Origin: Enterococcus sp. BWR-S5
Lineage (GTDB): Bacteria; Bacillota; Bacilli; Lactobacillales; Enterococcaceae
Assembly: GCF_016745255.1 (NCBI RefSeq)
Contig: NZ_JADOEQ010000002.1
Span: 1 to 64,000, forward strand
DNA: 64,000 bases
Reading direction: 5' to 3'
Shown in pieces: positions 46,502 to 54,507 of this stretch. A program made the position numbers and the translations under genes. The notes beneath the pieces were generated by a model that saw only the letters and a program-made list of their open reading frames with translations, was not told the DNA's origin and made no database searches. Positions within the stretch are counted from its first letter, which is position 1. Every line of letters starts with the position of its first letter.

Positions 46502-46802
46502 AAGCACGCTCCTTTGTTTTTCGACAGCACATTGCTAAAACAGGCACTGTCTCCTTGTCAATTTAACGTTTTAAATAAATAGATACGACACCAATGAGCG
46601 ATTACCCAAGTGCCAATAAATCACTCTATCTTTTAAAACAGGTGGACTGATTAGAATACTCCTTTTTAGCAGGAAAAGCAACTATTTTCGTTGATATATG
46701 TAAAAATCGCTCCTTCTTTCTTTATACACAAAGTAATATAGTTGCAATTAAAAGGACTTTTCAGTATAAACCAAAAAGCCCTTCATTTTTCTCCTCATGT
46801 AC
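46502..46802. other. Intergenic region with helD promoter candidate and ydcF-like terminator
   Basis: Holds TTGACA (minus strand; plus 46556-46561) with a weak TTAGCA 17 bp downstream, a possible helD promoter. At 46750-46784 an imperfect stem AAGGGCTTTT/AAAAGTCCTTTT followed by TTAATT (minus strand) probably ends the YdcF-like gene. No other feature seen. Confidence 0.5.
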
Positions 46803-47822
46803 TTAAAACGGCAAGAATGAATGTGTCGTAAACAGCAGTGACAGCAAAATTAAACCAATACTAAACCATTTATAATGAATTAATAGAGCAATGAATTCTC
46901 GAATCAAGGCTGTGGGAAGAAAATACAGCGCAGTTGGCGCACCCACTCCATCCGCCTTCAATCCAACTTTTCCGGCATATAAAGCTCCTCGTAACACATG
47001 ATAGTTATTTGTCGTGAAAATCACAGATGGTCTTTGCTGACCTTGCCAATCCGCAAGAATTTTTTCTTTAGAAAACTGCATATTTTCCAAGGTTGTCCGA
47101 GAACGATCCTCCAAAATAATTCTATCTTTCGGAATATTCTGCGAGAGTAAATAGTTCCCCATTGCAAATGCCTCTGAAACAGGCTCATCCGCCCCTTGCC
47201 CCCCGCTGACAATAAAGCATGCTTCCGGATTTTTTTGATAATACTCAATCCCTTTATCCAGCCTGCTCTTTAGGAGAGGCGGCACCTCTTCGCTACGAAT
47301 GCCTGAACCCAGCACAATAATATAGTCGACTTTTCGCTTGATTGGAAATTTCTGAGTGAACCACGAATACACCAGATAGGCACCAAAGAGTAAAGTAAAA
47401 AGAAGGTCTACTAAAAGAAAGGTGAAAACCAGAATAGAAACAACCAGTGGCCATTTCAACGGAGTTCCCATCACCAGCAAATAGAAGGTCAATGGAACAA
47501 CAATCAGAATGTTGAGCCCGAGAACTGCGGAGAGCTTCGCCGTAACCGACCGTCCTTCCTTGGTACTCATGATATGTGTGTTGATAATAAAGTAGAGACA
47601 AGTTCCTAAAAATAGTAATAGACCGACTCCATATACACCGATAAAGATAAGACTCTCAGATAATGGAGATACAGCTGAAGCTTTGTCCAAGAGTACGTAA
47701 AGCAGAAAAAGGATGAAGAAAAAAGCACCTGTGACAAATAACGTCCCACCAATAAAGCTCCTTTTTTTCCTTATCAATATCACTCCGCCAATAGCTAGTA
47801 AAAACAATGAAAGATAAAACAT
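46803..47822 (-). CDS. YdcF/DUF218-family membrane protein
   Basis: A 339-residue protein. Residues 1-165 contain about five hydrophobic helices. Then comes a DUF218 (YdcF/SanA/ElyC) domain with YIIVLGSGIRSEEVPPLLKSRLDKG, FIVSGGQGADEPVSEA, DRSRTTLENMQFSK and FTTNNYHVLRGALYA, followed by one or two C-terminal helices. DUF218 proteins are linked to envelope and peptidoglycan precursor functions, with exact chemistry unknown. ATG with GGAGTGG. Stands alone. Confidence 0.88.
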   Translation of the reverse strand: MFYLSLFLLAIGGVILIRKKRSFIGGTLFVTGAFFFILFLLYVLLDKASAVSPLSESLIFIGVYGVGLLLFLGTCLYFIINTHIMSTKEGRSVTAKLSAVLGLNILIVVPLTFYLLVMGTPLKWPLVVSILVFTFLLVDLLFTLLFGAYLVYSWFTQKFPIKRKVDYIIVLGSGIRSEEVPPLLKSRLDKGIEYYQKNPEACFIVSGGQGADEPVSEAFAMGNYLLSQNIPKDRIILEDRSRTTLENMQFSKEKILADWQGQQRPSVIFTTNNYHVLRGALYAGKVGLKADGVGAPTALYFLPTALIREFIALLIHYKWFSIGLILLSLLFTTHSFLPF

Positions 47823-48131
47823 GAACCTACACCCACTCCTACTATTTCTTTTATAAATCCGTTATACACATTCTCTTCAATTTTTACCATTAAATAGGAA
47901 TGAACGCAATTGATTCACTTTGGTAAGAGCTAAATGACAAAATTGTTCGTTCACTGTTCGTTGAAACCCACGCCTTGATTCAATATTATCTGTAAAATAA
48001 AGCTATATAAATCCTATTAAGATTTATCACATGAAAAGTGACCGTTGCCGAAAGTTCTCGTAAAGGAAATTAGGAGTCATTGGCATTTAATTAATAGGAG
48101 CTATATATACTTAAGAAAGATAGGTGAACGA
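47823..48131. other. Divergent intergenic region
   Basis: About 310 bp between the YdcF-like gene (minus) and the gene at 48132 (plus). It is AT-rich. I see no convincing promoter pair, terminator or small gene, though an in-frame extension of the plus gene reaches 48045 without a ribosome site. Confidence 0.4.
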
Positions 48132-48731
48132 ATGAAAAAGATACCATTAATGCTAATAACACTTGGAGTAATCGGCGCGCTAGGCTATGGCGGTTATTCA
48201 ATGGTGATGAAACTTATGCATAAAGAAGTATATGGGATAATTTTAGTTGATAAGGATGGGGCTAAGCTGCAAGCCTTGGCACAACAGCAAGAAGCCGATA
48301 TTAATCAAAAATCAGAAGTAACAGGCAAATGGGTAGCTGAAACAAAAACACTCGCTTTGACAAAAGAGCAGGCAGAACAATTGATACGACAAAAAGCATT
48401 GAAATCTGTCACTCAAAAAGGGGACGATTTTGACTTTACAGCGATTCAACAAATCGACGGTGAATTACCAATCCTCTACTCAAAAAATCCGGTCAATAGT
48501 ATTACGGATGCCGTAGGATCAGAATATCCTATACAATCTAATAAATATGTCGTCCTAGGCGAATCCTCTAATGGCGTCTCAGCCATCGCTATCTTGAACG
48601 AGGCAGATTACAACAGCTTCAACGGCGAAGCCATGACGGTTCAAGCGCTCGATCAAAAAGTCGATGCCTCCAAAGCTCTGTCGAAATATACCTCCGCAGA
48701 AATGCTGCAGATTTATGATTTGAAGAAGTAA
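48132..48731 (+). CDS. Membrane-anchored protein, possibly BA_5634 lipoprotein-like
   Basis: A 199-residue protein with an N-terminal hydrophobic segment (residues 5-24, no lipobox Cys), then an outside domain. YGIILVDKDGAKL, ITDAVGSEYPIQSNKYVVLGES and VSAIAILNEADYNSFNG resemble the uncharacterised BA_5634-type proteins that I recall from bacilli and enterococci. That name is a weak recollection. The start is ATG 48132 with a moderate AGGTGAACG ribosome site. Two hairpins follow it. Function unknown. Confidence 0.65.
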   Translation: MKKIPLMLITLGVIGALGYGGYSMVMKLMHKEVYGIILVDKDGAKLQALAQQQEADINQKSEVTGKWVAETKTLALTKEQAEQLIRQKALKSVTQKGDDFDFTAIQQIDGELPILYSKNPVNSITDAVGSEYPIQSNKYVVLGESSNGVSAIAILNEADYNSFNGEAMTVQALDQKVDASKALSKYTSAEMLQIYDLKK

Positions 48732-48770
48732 AAAGACAACAGATTCATCGAAAACCGGAACTACTCATTT

Positions 48771-48820
48771 TGTTGGAGCCCTTCGCGCACTCCCTTGCTG
48801 CTGAACAAGCGGCTCCAACA
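48771..48820. terminator. Hairpin after the gene at 48132
   Basis: Perfect 10-bp arms TGTTGGAGCC (48771-48780) and GGCTCCAACA (48811-48820) with a 30-nt loop. No T run, so it may be structural rather than a terminator. Confidence 0.5.
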
Positions 48821-48834
48821 AAATAACGCCCTCC

Positions 48835-48868
48835 TCTAAAGCAAGCTACGGCTTTAGAGGAGGGCGTT
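48835..48868. terminator. Second hairpin between convergent genes
   Basis: A stem of about 16 bp, AACGCCCTCCTCTAAAGC with GCTTTAGAGGAGGGCGTT and a 7-nt loop at most. It is short of T on both sides but very stable, placed between convergent genes. Confidence 0.65.
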
Positions 48869-48890
48869 GTCTGTTATTAACGTCAGTCAA

Positions 48891-49250
48891 TTAATCTAAG
48901 GTATATTGCTTCAACAGGACAATATCCTTGTATTGCTTGTCATGTTGTTTTTCGTACTTCTCTCTTACTTCGTGCGGAATATGCAACTTGTCTGCATCTC
49001 CTTCTGCCAACAGTTTTTCTTTAACAAAATCAACCTCAGCTTCATTAATCTTTACTTTGGGATTTGCCAGCAACACAACCGTCTCTACATTGTTCTTAAC
49101 AAAAATGACCGTTGTATGATTAACTGTGTATACCTTCCAATAGGTCACTGTTTTGCAGTATTCTCTTAAGATTTCATCCAAGACAGGGAACATTGTCTTC
49201 AACTTCACCTTTGCCTGAATCGGTGTTTCAAAAAGTCTCAGCTTAGCCAT
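48891..49250 (-). CDS. Conserved hypothetical protein
   Basis: A 119-residue cytoplasmic alpha/beta protein (AKLRLFETPIQAKVKLKTMF, TTVIFVKNNVETVVLLANPKV, then a Lys/Glu-rich helical tail ending in QYTLD). ATG with AAGAAGG. No signal or membrane segment and no family that I recognise. It stands alone between a hairpin and a methyltransferase gene. Confidence 0.65.
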   Translation of the reverse strand: MAKLRLFETPIQAKVKLKTMFPVLDEILREYCKTVTYWKVYTVNHTTVIFVKNNVETVVLLANPKVKINEAEVDFVKEKLLAEGDADKLHIPHEVREKYEKQHDKQYKDIVLLKQYTLD

Positions 49251-49327
49251 CCGTCATCCTTCTTTCTCGTTTTTCACTTCAAGCATAGCACAAAGAGACG
49301 GTTTTGAAAGAAATGACGCACTCATGC

Positions 49328-49960
49328 CTAGACATCATTATTTACATGTTCTATTTTATAAAGAATCCAGCCGGTATTTTGTTCGATATCTACCAGCTTT
49401 AACCCCAATGTATTCAGATATGCTTGAAACCTTTCTACAGCTATAAAATCAGGTAAGTAGTATTTTATTTTGGATATCTCGCAGGCAATAACAATTATTC
49501 CTTCATTTGCCAAAATACGGTTGAGCTCACCCAAGCCCTTTTCTAAATCAGACCAATGAAAGTGATTCTGATACACACAAATCAACTCAAAATAGGCCGA
49601 CGGATAAGATGTTTTTATGACATCCTTTACTTCAAAAGTAATCATCGAACCTTTATACAGCTGTTTCGCCTGCTCTATTGCTTTCTGAGAAATATCAATC
49701 CCATATATTTCTGAATCCGAAAAAGCAGCCGCCAGCCTCTGTGTAGACCTGCCATTGCCGACACCTACATCCAATATCCGCTTACTACCCGTTCGAGGGA
49801 TATAGGTCAGACTCCAATCCACCATCGGCAAATACACGCGATTCCACAATCGCATCATATAGACACCAACAATTCCAGTTGGCTCTTTTGATTGCTTCAG
49901 CAAATAAAAAAATAGACTTGCTAAAACAGCTATTGATAACACAACATAAACCATAGTCAT
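49328..49960 (-). CDS. Class I SAM-dependent methyltransferase, membrane-anchored
   Basis: A 210-residue protein. An N-terminal hydrophobic helix (residues 3-19) is followed by a class I methyltransferase fold with SAM-binding motif I RILDVGVGNGRS (about 60-71), acidic motif II IYGIDIS, and the later FELICVYQNHFHW and LANEGIIVIACE strands. The methyl acceptor cannot be read from sequence; similar enzymes often modify small molecules or lipids. ATG with GGAG. Single gene. Confidence 0.85.
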   Translation of the reverse strand: MTMVYVVLSIAVLASLFFYLLKQSKEPTGIVGVYMMRLWNRVYLPMVDWSLTYIPRTGSKRILDVGVGNGRSTQRLAAAFSDSEIYGIDISQKAIEQAKQLYKGSMITFEVKDVIKTSYPSAYFELICVYQNHFHWSDLEKGLGELNRILANEGIIVIACEISKIKYYLPDFIAVERFQAYLNTLGLKLVDIEQNTGWILYKIEHVNNDV

Positions 49961-50154
49961 AAAACTCCTTTGATTGAGGCAAACATCTTCTCTCTAGCTC
50001 AAATAACCTCACTCACATCGTATCACACCGGCTGCTTTGATAGATAGATTTTTCAAAAAATAGATTACTTGCATAGCATTTGCCTTATTTTTAATCTGAA
50101 TACATAAAGAAAGCAGACCCGAAAAATACCTGGTCTGCTCCCTTCTTTTCTTCC

Positions 50155-50508
50155 TCACACATCACTACGAAGAATCTTTTCCATTTTTTTGCCTTTCGCC
50201 AATTCGTCAATCAGCTTATCCAGATAACGAATTTTTTGCATCAGCGGTTCTTCAATATCTTCTACTCGAACACCACAAACGACTCCTTTGATAAGGGATA
50301 CATTTGGATTCATTTCAGGTGCCTGTTCGAAAAATGTCTCGAAATCATGCTGCTTATCCAGCTGTTCCTGTAGTCCGGCTTGGTTATAACCTGTTAACCA
50401 GAAAATAATCTCATCTACTTCTTCCTTTGTGCGATTCTTTCGTTCTGCTTTTTTTATGTATAGCGGATAAACACTGGCAAAGCTCATTTTATATATACGC
50501 TGTGTCAT
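50155..50508 (-). CDS. DUF2200-family protein
   Basis: A 117-residue cytoplasmic protein that begins [41 protein letters not shown] (pieces), the signature of DUF2200, and ends in a basic helix. No biochemical role is known for DUF2200. I start at ATG 50508 with AGAGGTG; the frame extends to 50601 but has no ribosome site there and runs through the terminator of the next gene. Confidence 0.85.
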   Translation of the reverse strand: MTQRIYKMSFASVYPLYIKKAERKNRTKEEVDEIIFWLTGYNQAGLQEQLDKQHDFETFFEQAPEMNPNVSLIKGVVCGVRVEDIEEPLMQKIRYLDKLIDELAKGKKMEKILRSDV

Positions 50509-50548
50509 ATAGCACCTCTTTCTTTTCACTGTCACTGATAGTATAACA

Positions 50549-50608
50549 AAAAAAGCGTCAACATCAAGACAATAGCAACAGCTGGCATTGTCTTGATGCA
50601 CGCTTTTT
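50549..50608 (-). terminator. Terminator of the orphan PTS EIIC
   Basis: A long stem: AAAAAGCGTGCATCAAGACAAT pairs with ATTGTCTTGATGTTGACGC on the minus strand and is followed by TTTTTTTG. It lies 27 nt after the stop of the PTS gene. One base is unpaired. Confidence 0.85.
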
Positions 50609-50634
50609 CAATCTGTTTTACTTTTCAAGGCGTC

Positions 50635-51972
50635 TTATTCTGCCGCCTCTTCTTTCCCCATCTTCGCTGTAACCTTCTCATCAATTCGCAGAAACGGCAA
50701 GTAGATGAAGACACAGCCTATGATAATTAGGATTTGCAGCACCGCGGCTTTCCAGTCACCACCTGTAGCCAGAAAGGCAGAGATAATCGGCGGAGTTGTC
50801 CACGGAATCTGTACAACCACATGATTTATCAAGCCAACAGCTGTCGCAAAATAAGCAATCGTCAAAGAAAAAATTGGTGCAAGCACGAAAGGTATAATCA
50901 AGCTCAGATTAAATACAATCGGCAGTCCGAAAATGATTGGCTCACTAATGTTGAAAATTGCGGGAGCAACAGACAGCTTGGCAAAATCCTTGTAGTCTTT
51001 TCTTCTACTGAAAATAAAAATTGCAATTAGCAAAGCAATGGTATTACCGGAACCCCCCATAACAGCGAAGGTATCCTTAAAAGCCATATTGATGATATGA
51101 GGGATTTCTTCTTTATTGGCATAGGCAGCCATATTTTCCTGCATATTCTGAATCAAAAATGGATCAAGCAGAGACCCTGAGATAACTGCCTGATGAATGC
51201 CGAAGCCAAAGAACAGGTTGGCAATCGATGTGATTAGTAAAAAGCCCGGCAGTCCGGTAGTTACTTTACTTAACGGTACAGTAACAATCTGAGTGATTAA
51301 GCCATTTACATCCATACTGAACAGTTGATTGACTGCGAATGACAGAATTGAAAAGCTTGTTACAGTGATGATTATCGGAATCAAGACGTTAAATGATTTT
51401 AAAACAGCCGGCGGAATATTACCTGACAGCTTAATCTGCAGTTTTTCATTATTAGATAATTTAATAAATAGCTCAGTTGCCAGCAGACCAACAAAAATCC
51501 CAACAAACATTCCTGAAGCCCCTGTATGAGACACAGGAATCACACCACTTACTTCGATGGCCTCTCCGGCACCTTCCGGAGTAAACATTGTCTTCATCGG
51601 TGTTAATACGACAAACGTAGAAATAGCGACAAGAACTGCTGCAATATGATTTGAATAATTGCGGCTGACACACATGTGATAAGAAACAGCAGCGACAACC
51701 AATAGCGTGGTGATGCTCAACGTTCCATTTCCAATCGATATACCGATTTCCTGAATCGTCATTAATGTTTCGGGAGCAATAATTTTCCCCATAAATCCGG
51801 TAGGCTCAAGTATGACGTAATTAATCAGAGTGACAAATCCGGCAAGCATCATGAATGGCATGAAGGTGGCAAACGCATCACGTAATGTTCGTAAATGAAT
51901 CTGGTTCCCCAATTTTGTTGCAACCATTCCGAATTTCTCAAAAAGCTGATCTTTTTTATTCGTTTTTTCCAT
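50635..51972 (-). CDS. Orphan PTS EIIC (lactose/cellobiose family)
   Basis: A 445-residue permease with about ten membrane helices and EIIC motifs FGFGIHQAVISGSLLDP and VAPAIFNISEPIIFGLPIVFN. No EIIA or EIIB is encoded beside it. The start is ATG 51972 with AGGAGAT; the frame extends to 52002 without a ribosome site. Its promoter carries a palindrome and resembles the promoter of the GH1 gene at 53011. The GntR regulator between them probably controls both. A beta-glycoside substrate is inferred. Confidence 0.88.
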   Translation of the reverse strand: MEKTNKKDQLFEKFGMVATKLGNQIHLRTLRDAFATFMPFMMLAGFVTLINYVILEPTGFMGKIIAPETLMTIQEIGISIGNGTLSITTLLVVAAVSYHMCVSRNYSNHIAAVLVAISTFVVLTPMKTMFTPEGAGEAIEVSGVIPVSHTGASGMFVGIFVGLLATELFIKLSNNEKLQIKLSGNIPPAVLKSFNVLIPIIITVTSFSILSFAVNQLFSMDVNGLITQIVTVPLSKVTTGLPGFLLITSIANLFFGFGIHQAVISGSLLDPFLIQNMQENMAAYANKEEIPHIINMAFKDTFAVMGGSGNTIALLIAIFIFSRRKDYKDFAKLSVAPAIFNISEPIIFGLPIVFNLSLIIPFVLAPIFSLTIAYFATAVGLINHVVVQIPWTTPPIISAFLATGGDWKAAVLQILIIIGCVFIYLPFLRIDEKVTAKMGKEEAAE

Positions 51973-52014
51973 GATTGATCTCCTTCTATTTTTTGTAAGC
52001 ACTTACTGATTATC

Positions 52015-52043
52015 ATCATACTACCAAAAAACAATAAAGTAAA
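52015..52043 (-). promoter_or_regulatory. Promoter of the orphan EIIC
   Basis: On the minus strand, -35 TTTACT (52038-52043), a 17-bp spacer and -10 TATGAT (52015-52020). Confidence 0.7.
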
Positions 52044-52052
52044 TAACTTTAT
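52034..52052. promoter_or_regulatory. Palindromic operator candidate for the GntR regulator
   Basis: ATAAAGT-AAATA-ACTTTAT, perfect 7-bp arms, covering the -35 of the EIIC promoter. This position suits repression. Confidence 0.55.
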
Positions 52053-52084
52053 TTAAAAATATATACTTTTATTAAATTCAAAAA

Positions 52085-52110
52085 ATAAAAAGCCTGTAGA
52101 GGCTTTTTAA
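52085..52110 (-). terminator. Terminator of the GntR gene
   Basis: AAAAAGCCTC-TACA-GGCTTTTT on the minus strand, a short GC-containing stem running directly into TTTTTATTTTTT. Confidence 0.85.
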
Positions 52111-52115
52111 ATCTA

Positions 52116-52832
52116 CTAATTTTCCACAAAAACGGCTTCAAAAATAAAATCTTCGTACAGATGTCGGGTAATAGAGTACTCAAAGGGTGTACCACTGGTC
52201 AACGATACGACCTTCTCCACCTCTATCATGAACTCATCCCTTGCTATACCAAGAATTTTCGCATCAAATTCTGTCGCCTTCACGCCCTTTATCCATATAT
52301 GAGAGGCTTTTATTTCCAGACCTAAATCCGCAGTAATATACGAGTACACTGACTTTTGCAGATGCTTTGGCTCTAACCCGGGAATAATTGACAAGGGCAT
52401 AAACGTTTGCTCTAATGAGTATGGCTTGTGATCAATAAAACGGCTGCGGACAATGTTGTAGATGTATTCCTTCTCCCCAATCTTCAGCATATTCTGCACC
52501 TTTTTTGAAGGCAGCTCAATAGAAAAGGTATGAATCTCTGAGTGAACATGCTCTTCTCCAACAACATTGAACAGCCCGTCGCTGGGACCAAAAACCTTTG
52601 AATTATCAATTGGCTTACGCAGAACCTCTGTGCCAAAGCCGCTGCGACTATGCAGGATACCTTCTGAAACCAATAAATCCAACCCTTTTTTTACTGTCAG
52701 TTTACTCGTTTCATAATTTTTCGCCAGCACCTCACCTGATGGCAGCTTCTCACCGATTTTATAAACATCTTCTTCTATTTTTTTCTTGATATCGATATAT
52801 ACTTCCATATACTTTGGTAATTTCTTCATCAT
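52116..52832 (-). CDS. GntR/HutC-family regulator (UTRA domain)
   Basis: A 238-residue regulator. The winged HTH spans residues 1-70 (IKKKIEEDVYKIGEKLPSGEVLAKNYE, then TSKLTVKKGLDLLVSEGIL). The UTRA domain follows (IHTFSIELPSKKVQNML, VRSRFIDHKPYSLEQTFMP, TPFEYSITRHLYEDF). GGAGAG precedes two adjacent ATGs; I use 52832 (52829 is as good) instead of the upstream ATG at 52853. It lies between the orphan EIIC gene (same strand, downstream) and the GH1 gene (divergent). It probably senses a phospho-glycoside and represses both. Confidence 0.88.
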   Translation of the reverse strand: MMKKLPKYMEVYIDIKKKIEEDVYKIGEKLPSGEVLAKNYETSKLTVKKGLDLLVSEGILHSRSGFGTEVLRKPIDNSKVFGPSDGLFNVVGEEHVHSEIHTFSIELPSKKVQNMLKIGEKEYIYNIVRSRFIDHKPYSLEQTFMPLSIIPGLEPKHLQKSVYSYITADLGLEIKASHIWIKGVKATEFDAKILGIARDEFMIEVEKVVSLTSGTPFEYSITRHLYEDFIFEAVFVEN

Positions 52833-52935
52833 TTTCTCTCCATATTCTGTCATTAAAACTATACTTAATTATATACCTTTTTTTTTGTTTTTCAACACCT
52901 ACACACAATAACACTCACCCTTTAACTAAAATTAT

Positions 52936-52955
52936 ACATCTTTTATAAAAAGTGT
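52936..52955. promoter_or_regulatory. Inverted repeat at the GH1 promoter
   Basis: ACATCTTTTATAAAAAGTGT, imperfect arms, adjoining the -35 of the GH1 promoter. Candidate GntR site, only loosely similar to the palindrome at 52034-52052. Confidence 0.35.
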
Positions 52956-52983
52956 TTATTTTTAGTTTTTTTGATGGTATGAT
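52955..52983 (+). promoter_or_regulatory. Promoter of the GH1 gene at 53011
   Basis: -35 TTTATT (52955-52960), a 17-bp spacer and -10 TATGAT (52978-52983). The sequence from the T-run to the -10 closely matches the orphan EIIC promoter. Confidence 0.65.
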
Positions 52984-53010
52984 ACCTCTTGAGAACGAAG
53001 GAGGGCTATC

Positions 53011-54432
53011 ATGAATAAACAGACATTAACCTTTCCAGAGGATTTCTGGTGGGGCTCCGCCTGGTCGGCAGAACAGGCAGAAGGACGCGGTGAAACAGGA
53101 AAAGCAGAAACTGTATGGGAACGTTGGTACCAGAAAGAGCCTTATCGCTTCTATCATCGTATCGGCTCAGACGTGACGACAGACCATATTCATCGCTATA
53201 AAGAAGATATTCAGCTAATGAAAAAAACAGGCCACAACTCATTTCGTGTGTCGATTTCCTGGGCAAGAATGTTTCCTAACGATGGTGTTGGCGAGGTCAA
53301 TCAGCAGGCAATCGTGTTTTATCGTGACCTCTTTTCTGAAATGAAGACACAAGGTATTAAAGTTTTCGCAAACCTTTACCATTTCGATATGCCAGCAAAG
53401 CTGCAGGACAAGGGCGGTTGGGAATCCCGTGAGGTGGTGGATGCCTATGTTCATTTTGCGGATACTTGCTTTAAAGAATTCGGCGATTTAGTCTATCATT
53501 GGTTTACCTTCAATGAGCCTTTAGGTCCAATCCTCGGCAGCTATCTTGAAGATTTTCATTACCCAAATCTCATTGATTTTAAACGTGGTGCTCAAGCAGC
53601 TTTCTTCACTATTTTGGCACATGCCAAGGCTATTGCTGCGCATAAAAAACACCAATTATCCAGTAAAATAGGTGTGATTCTGAACCTTAGCCCAACCTTT
53701 CCAAGAAGTCAAAATCCCGCCGATGTAAAGGCAGCGGAAATCGCGGATCTTTTTTATACACGTAGCTTCCTTGATCCCATGGTAAAAGGCGCATTTCCCG
53801 AAAAATTGACTGCACTCTTGAAAGAGTATAATCAGCTGCCGGAGGATATGACAGAAGAAGACTTACAAATTATCAAAGAAAATACTGCGCAGATACTGGG
53901 ATTGAACTATTACGAACCTCGTCGGGTGAAAGCTCGTCTCACCGCAATCAATCCAGAAGGACCGTTTCTTCCAGAGTGGTTCTTTGAGCCGCATATCATG
54001 CCAGGGCGAAAAATGAATGAATACCGTGGGTGGGAAATCTACGAAAAGGGCATTTATGACCTATGTATGGATATCAAAAATAATTATGGAAATATTGAAG
54101 CCTTCATTTCTGAAAATGGGATGGGCGTTGCTGATGAAGAACGGTTTATGGATGAGCAGGGACAGGTAATTGATGACTACCGCATCGCATATATTCAAGA
54201 CCATTTAGCTTACCTATGGAAAGCTATCCAGGAAGGCTGCAATATTAAGGGCTACCATTTATGGACCTTTATCGACTGCTGGTCATGGATTAATGCCTAT
54301 AAAAACCGCTACGGTCTCGTGTCACTGGACTTATCTACCCAAAAACGAACCATCAAAAAAAGCGGAGAGTTTTATAAACAGCTAAGTGATGCCAACGGCT
54401 TCGACTATGATACCGATTTACTGGTTGACTGA
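53011..54432 (+). CDS. GH1 beta-glycosidase
   Basis: A 473-residue cytoplasmic GH1 enzyme. It has the N-terminal FPEDFWWGSAWSAEQAEG, the acid/base Glu in TFNEPLG (about residue 169) and the nucleophile Glu in FISENGMG (about 371), so it should be active. The phosphate-binding region differs from the other two GH1 enzymes in the window. Where they have EKRYG or SKRYG, it reads YKNRYG, so the Lys two places before Tyr is Asn. The substrate may thus be a non-phosphorylated or differently phosphorylated glycoside. ATG with GGAGG. Divergent from GntR, with its own terminator. Confidence 0.88.
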   Translation: MNKQTLTFPEDFWWGSAWSAEQAEGRGETGKAETVWERWYQKEPYRFYHRIGSDVTTDHIHRYKEDIQLMKKTGHNSFRVSISWARMFPNDGVGEVNQQAIVFYRDLFSEMKTQGIKVFANLYHFDMPAKLQDKGGWESREVVDAYVHFADTCFKEFGDLVYHWFTFNEPLGPILGSYLEDFHYPNLIDFKRGAQAAFFTILAHAKAIAAHKKHQLSSKIGVILNLSPTFPRSQNPADVKAAEIADLFYTRSFLDPMVKGAFPEKLTALLKEYNQLPEDMTEEDLQIIKENTAQILGLNYYEPRRVKARLTAINPEGPFLPEWFFEPHIMPGRKMNEYRGWEIYEKGIYDLCMDIKNNYGNIEAFISENGMGVADEERFMDEQGQVIDDYRIAYIQDHLAYLWKAIQEGCNIKGYHLWTFIDCWSWINAYKNRYGLVSLDLSTQKRTIKKSGEFYKQLSDANGFDYDTDLLVD

Positions 54433-54450
54433 TTACGTTTGTTAAAATAA

Positions 54451-54500
54451 GAAAAGCATCGAAAGCAAGACTAGCACGGTCCTGTTTTCGATGCTTTTCT
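54451..54500 (+). terminator. Terminator after GH1
   Basis: GAAAAGCATCGAAA and TTTCGATGCTTTTC form a 14-bp perfect stem (54451-54464, 54486-54499) with a 21-nt loop. It also ends close to the stop of the minus-strand DUF998 gene. Confidence 0.8.
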
Positions 54501-54507
54501 ATTGTTT

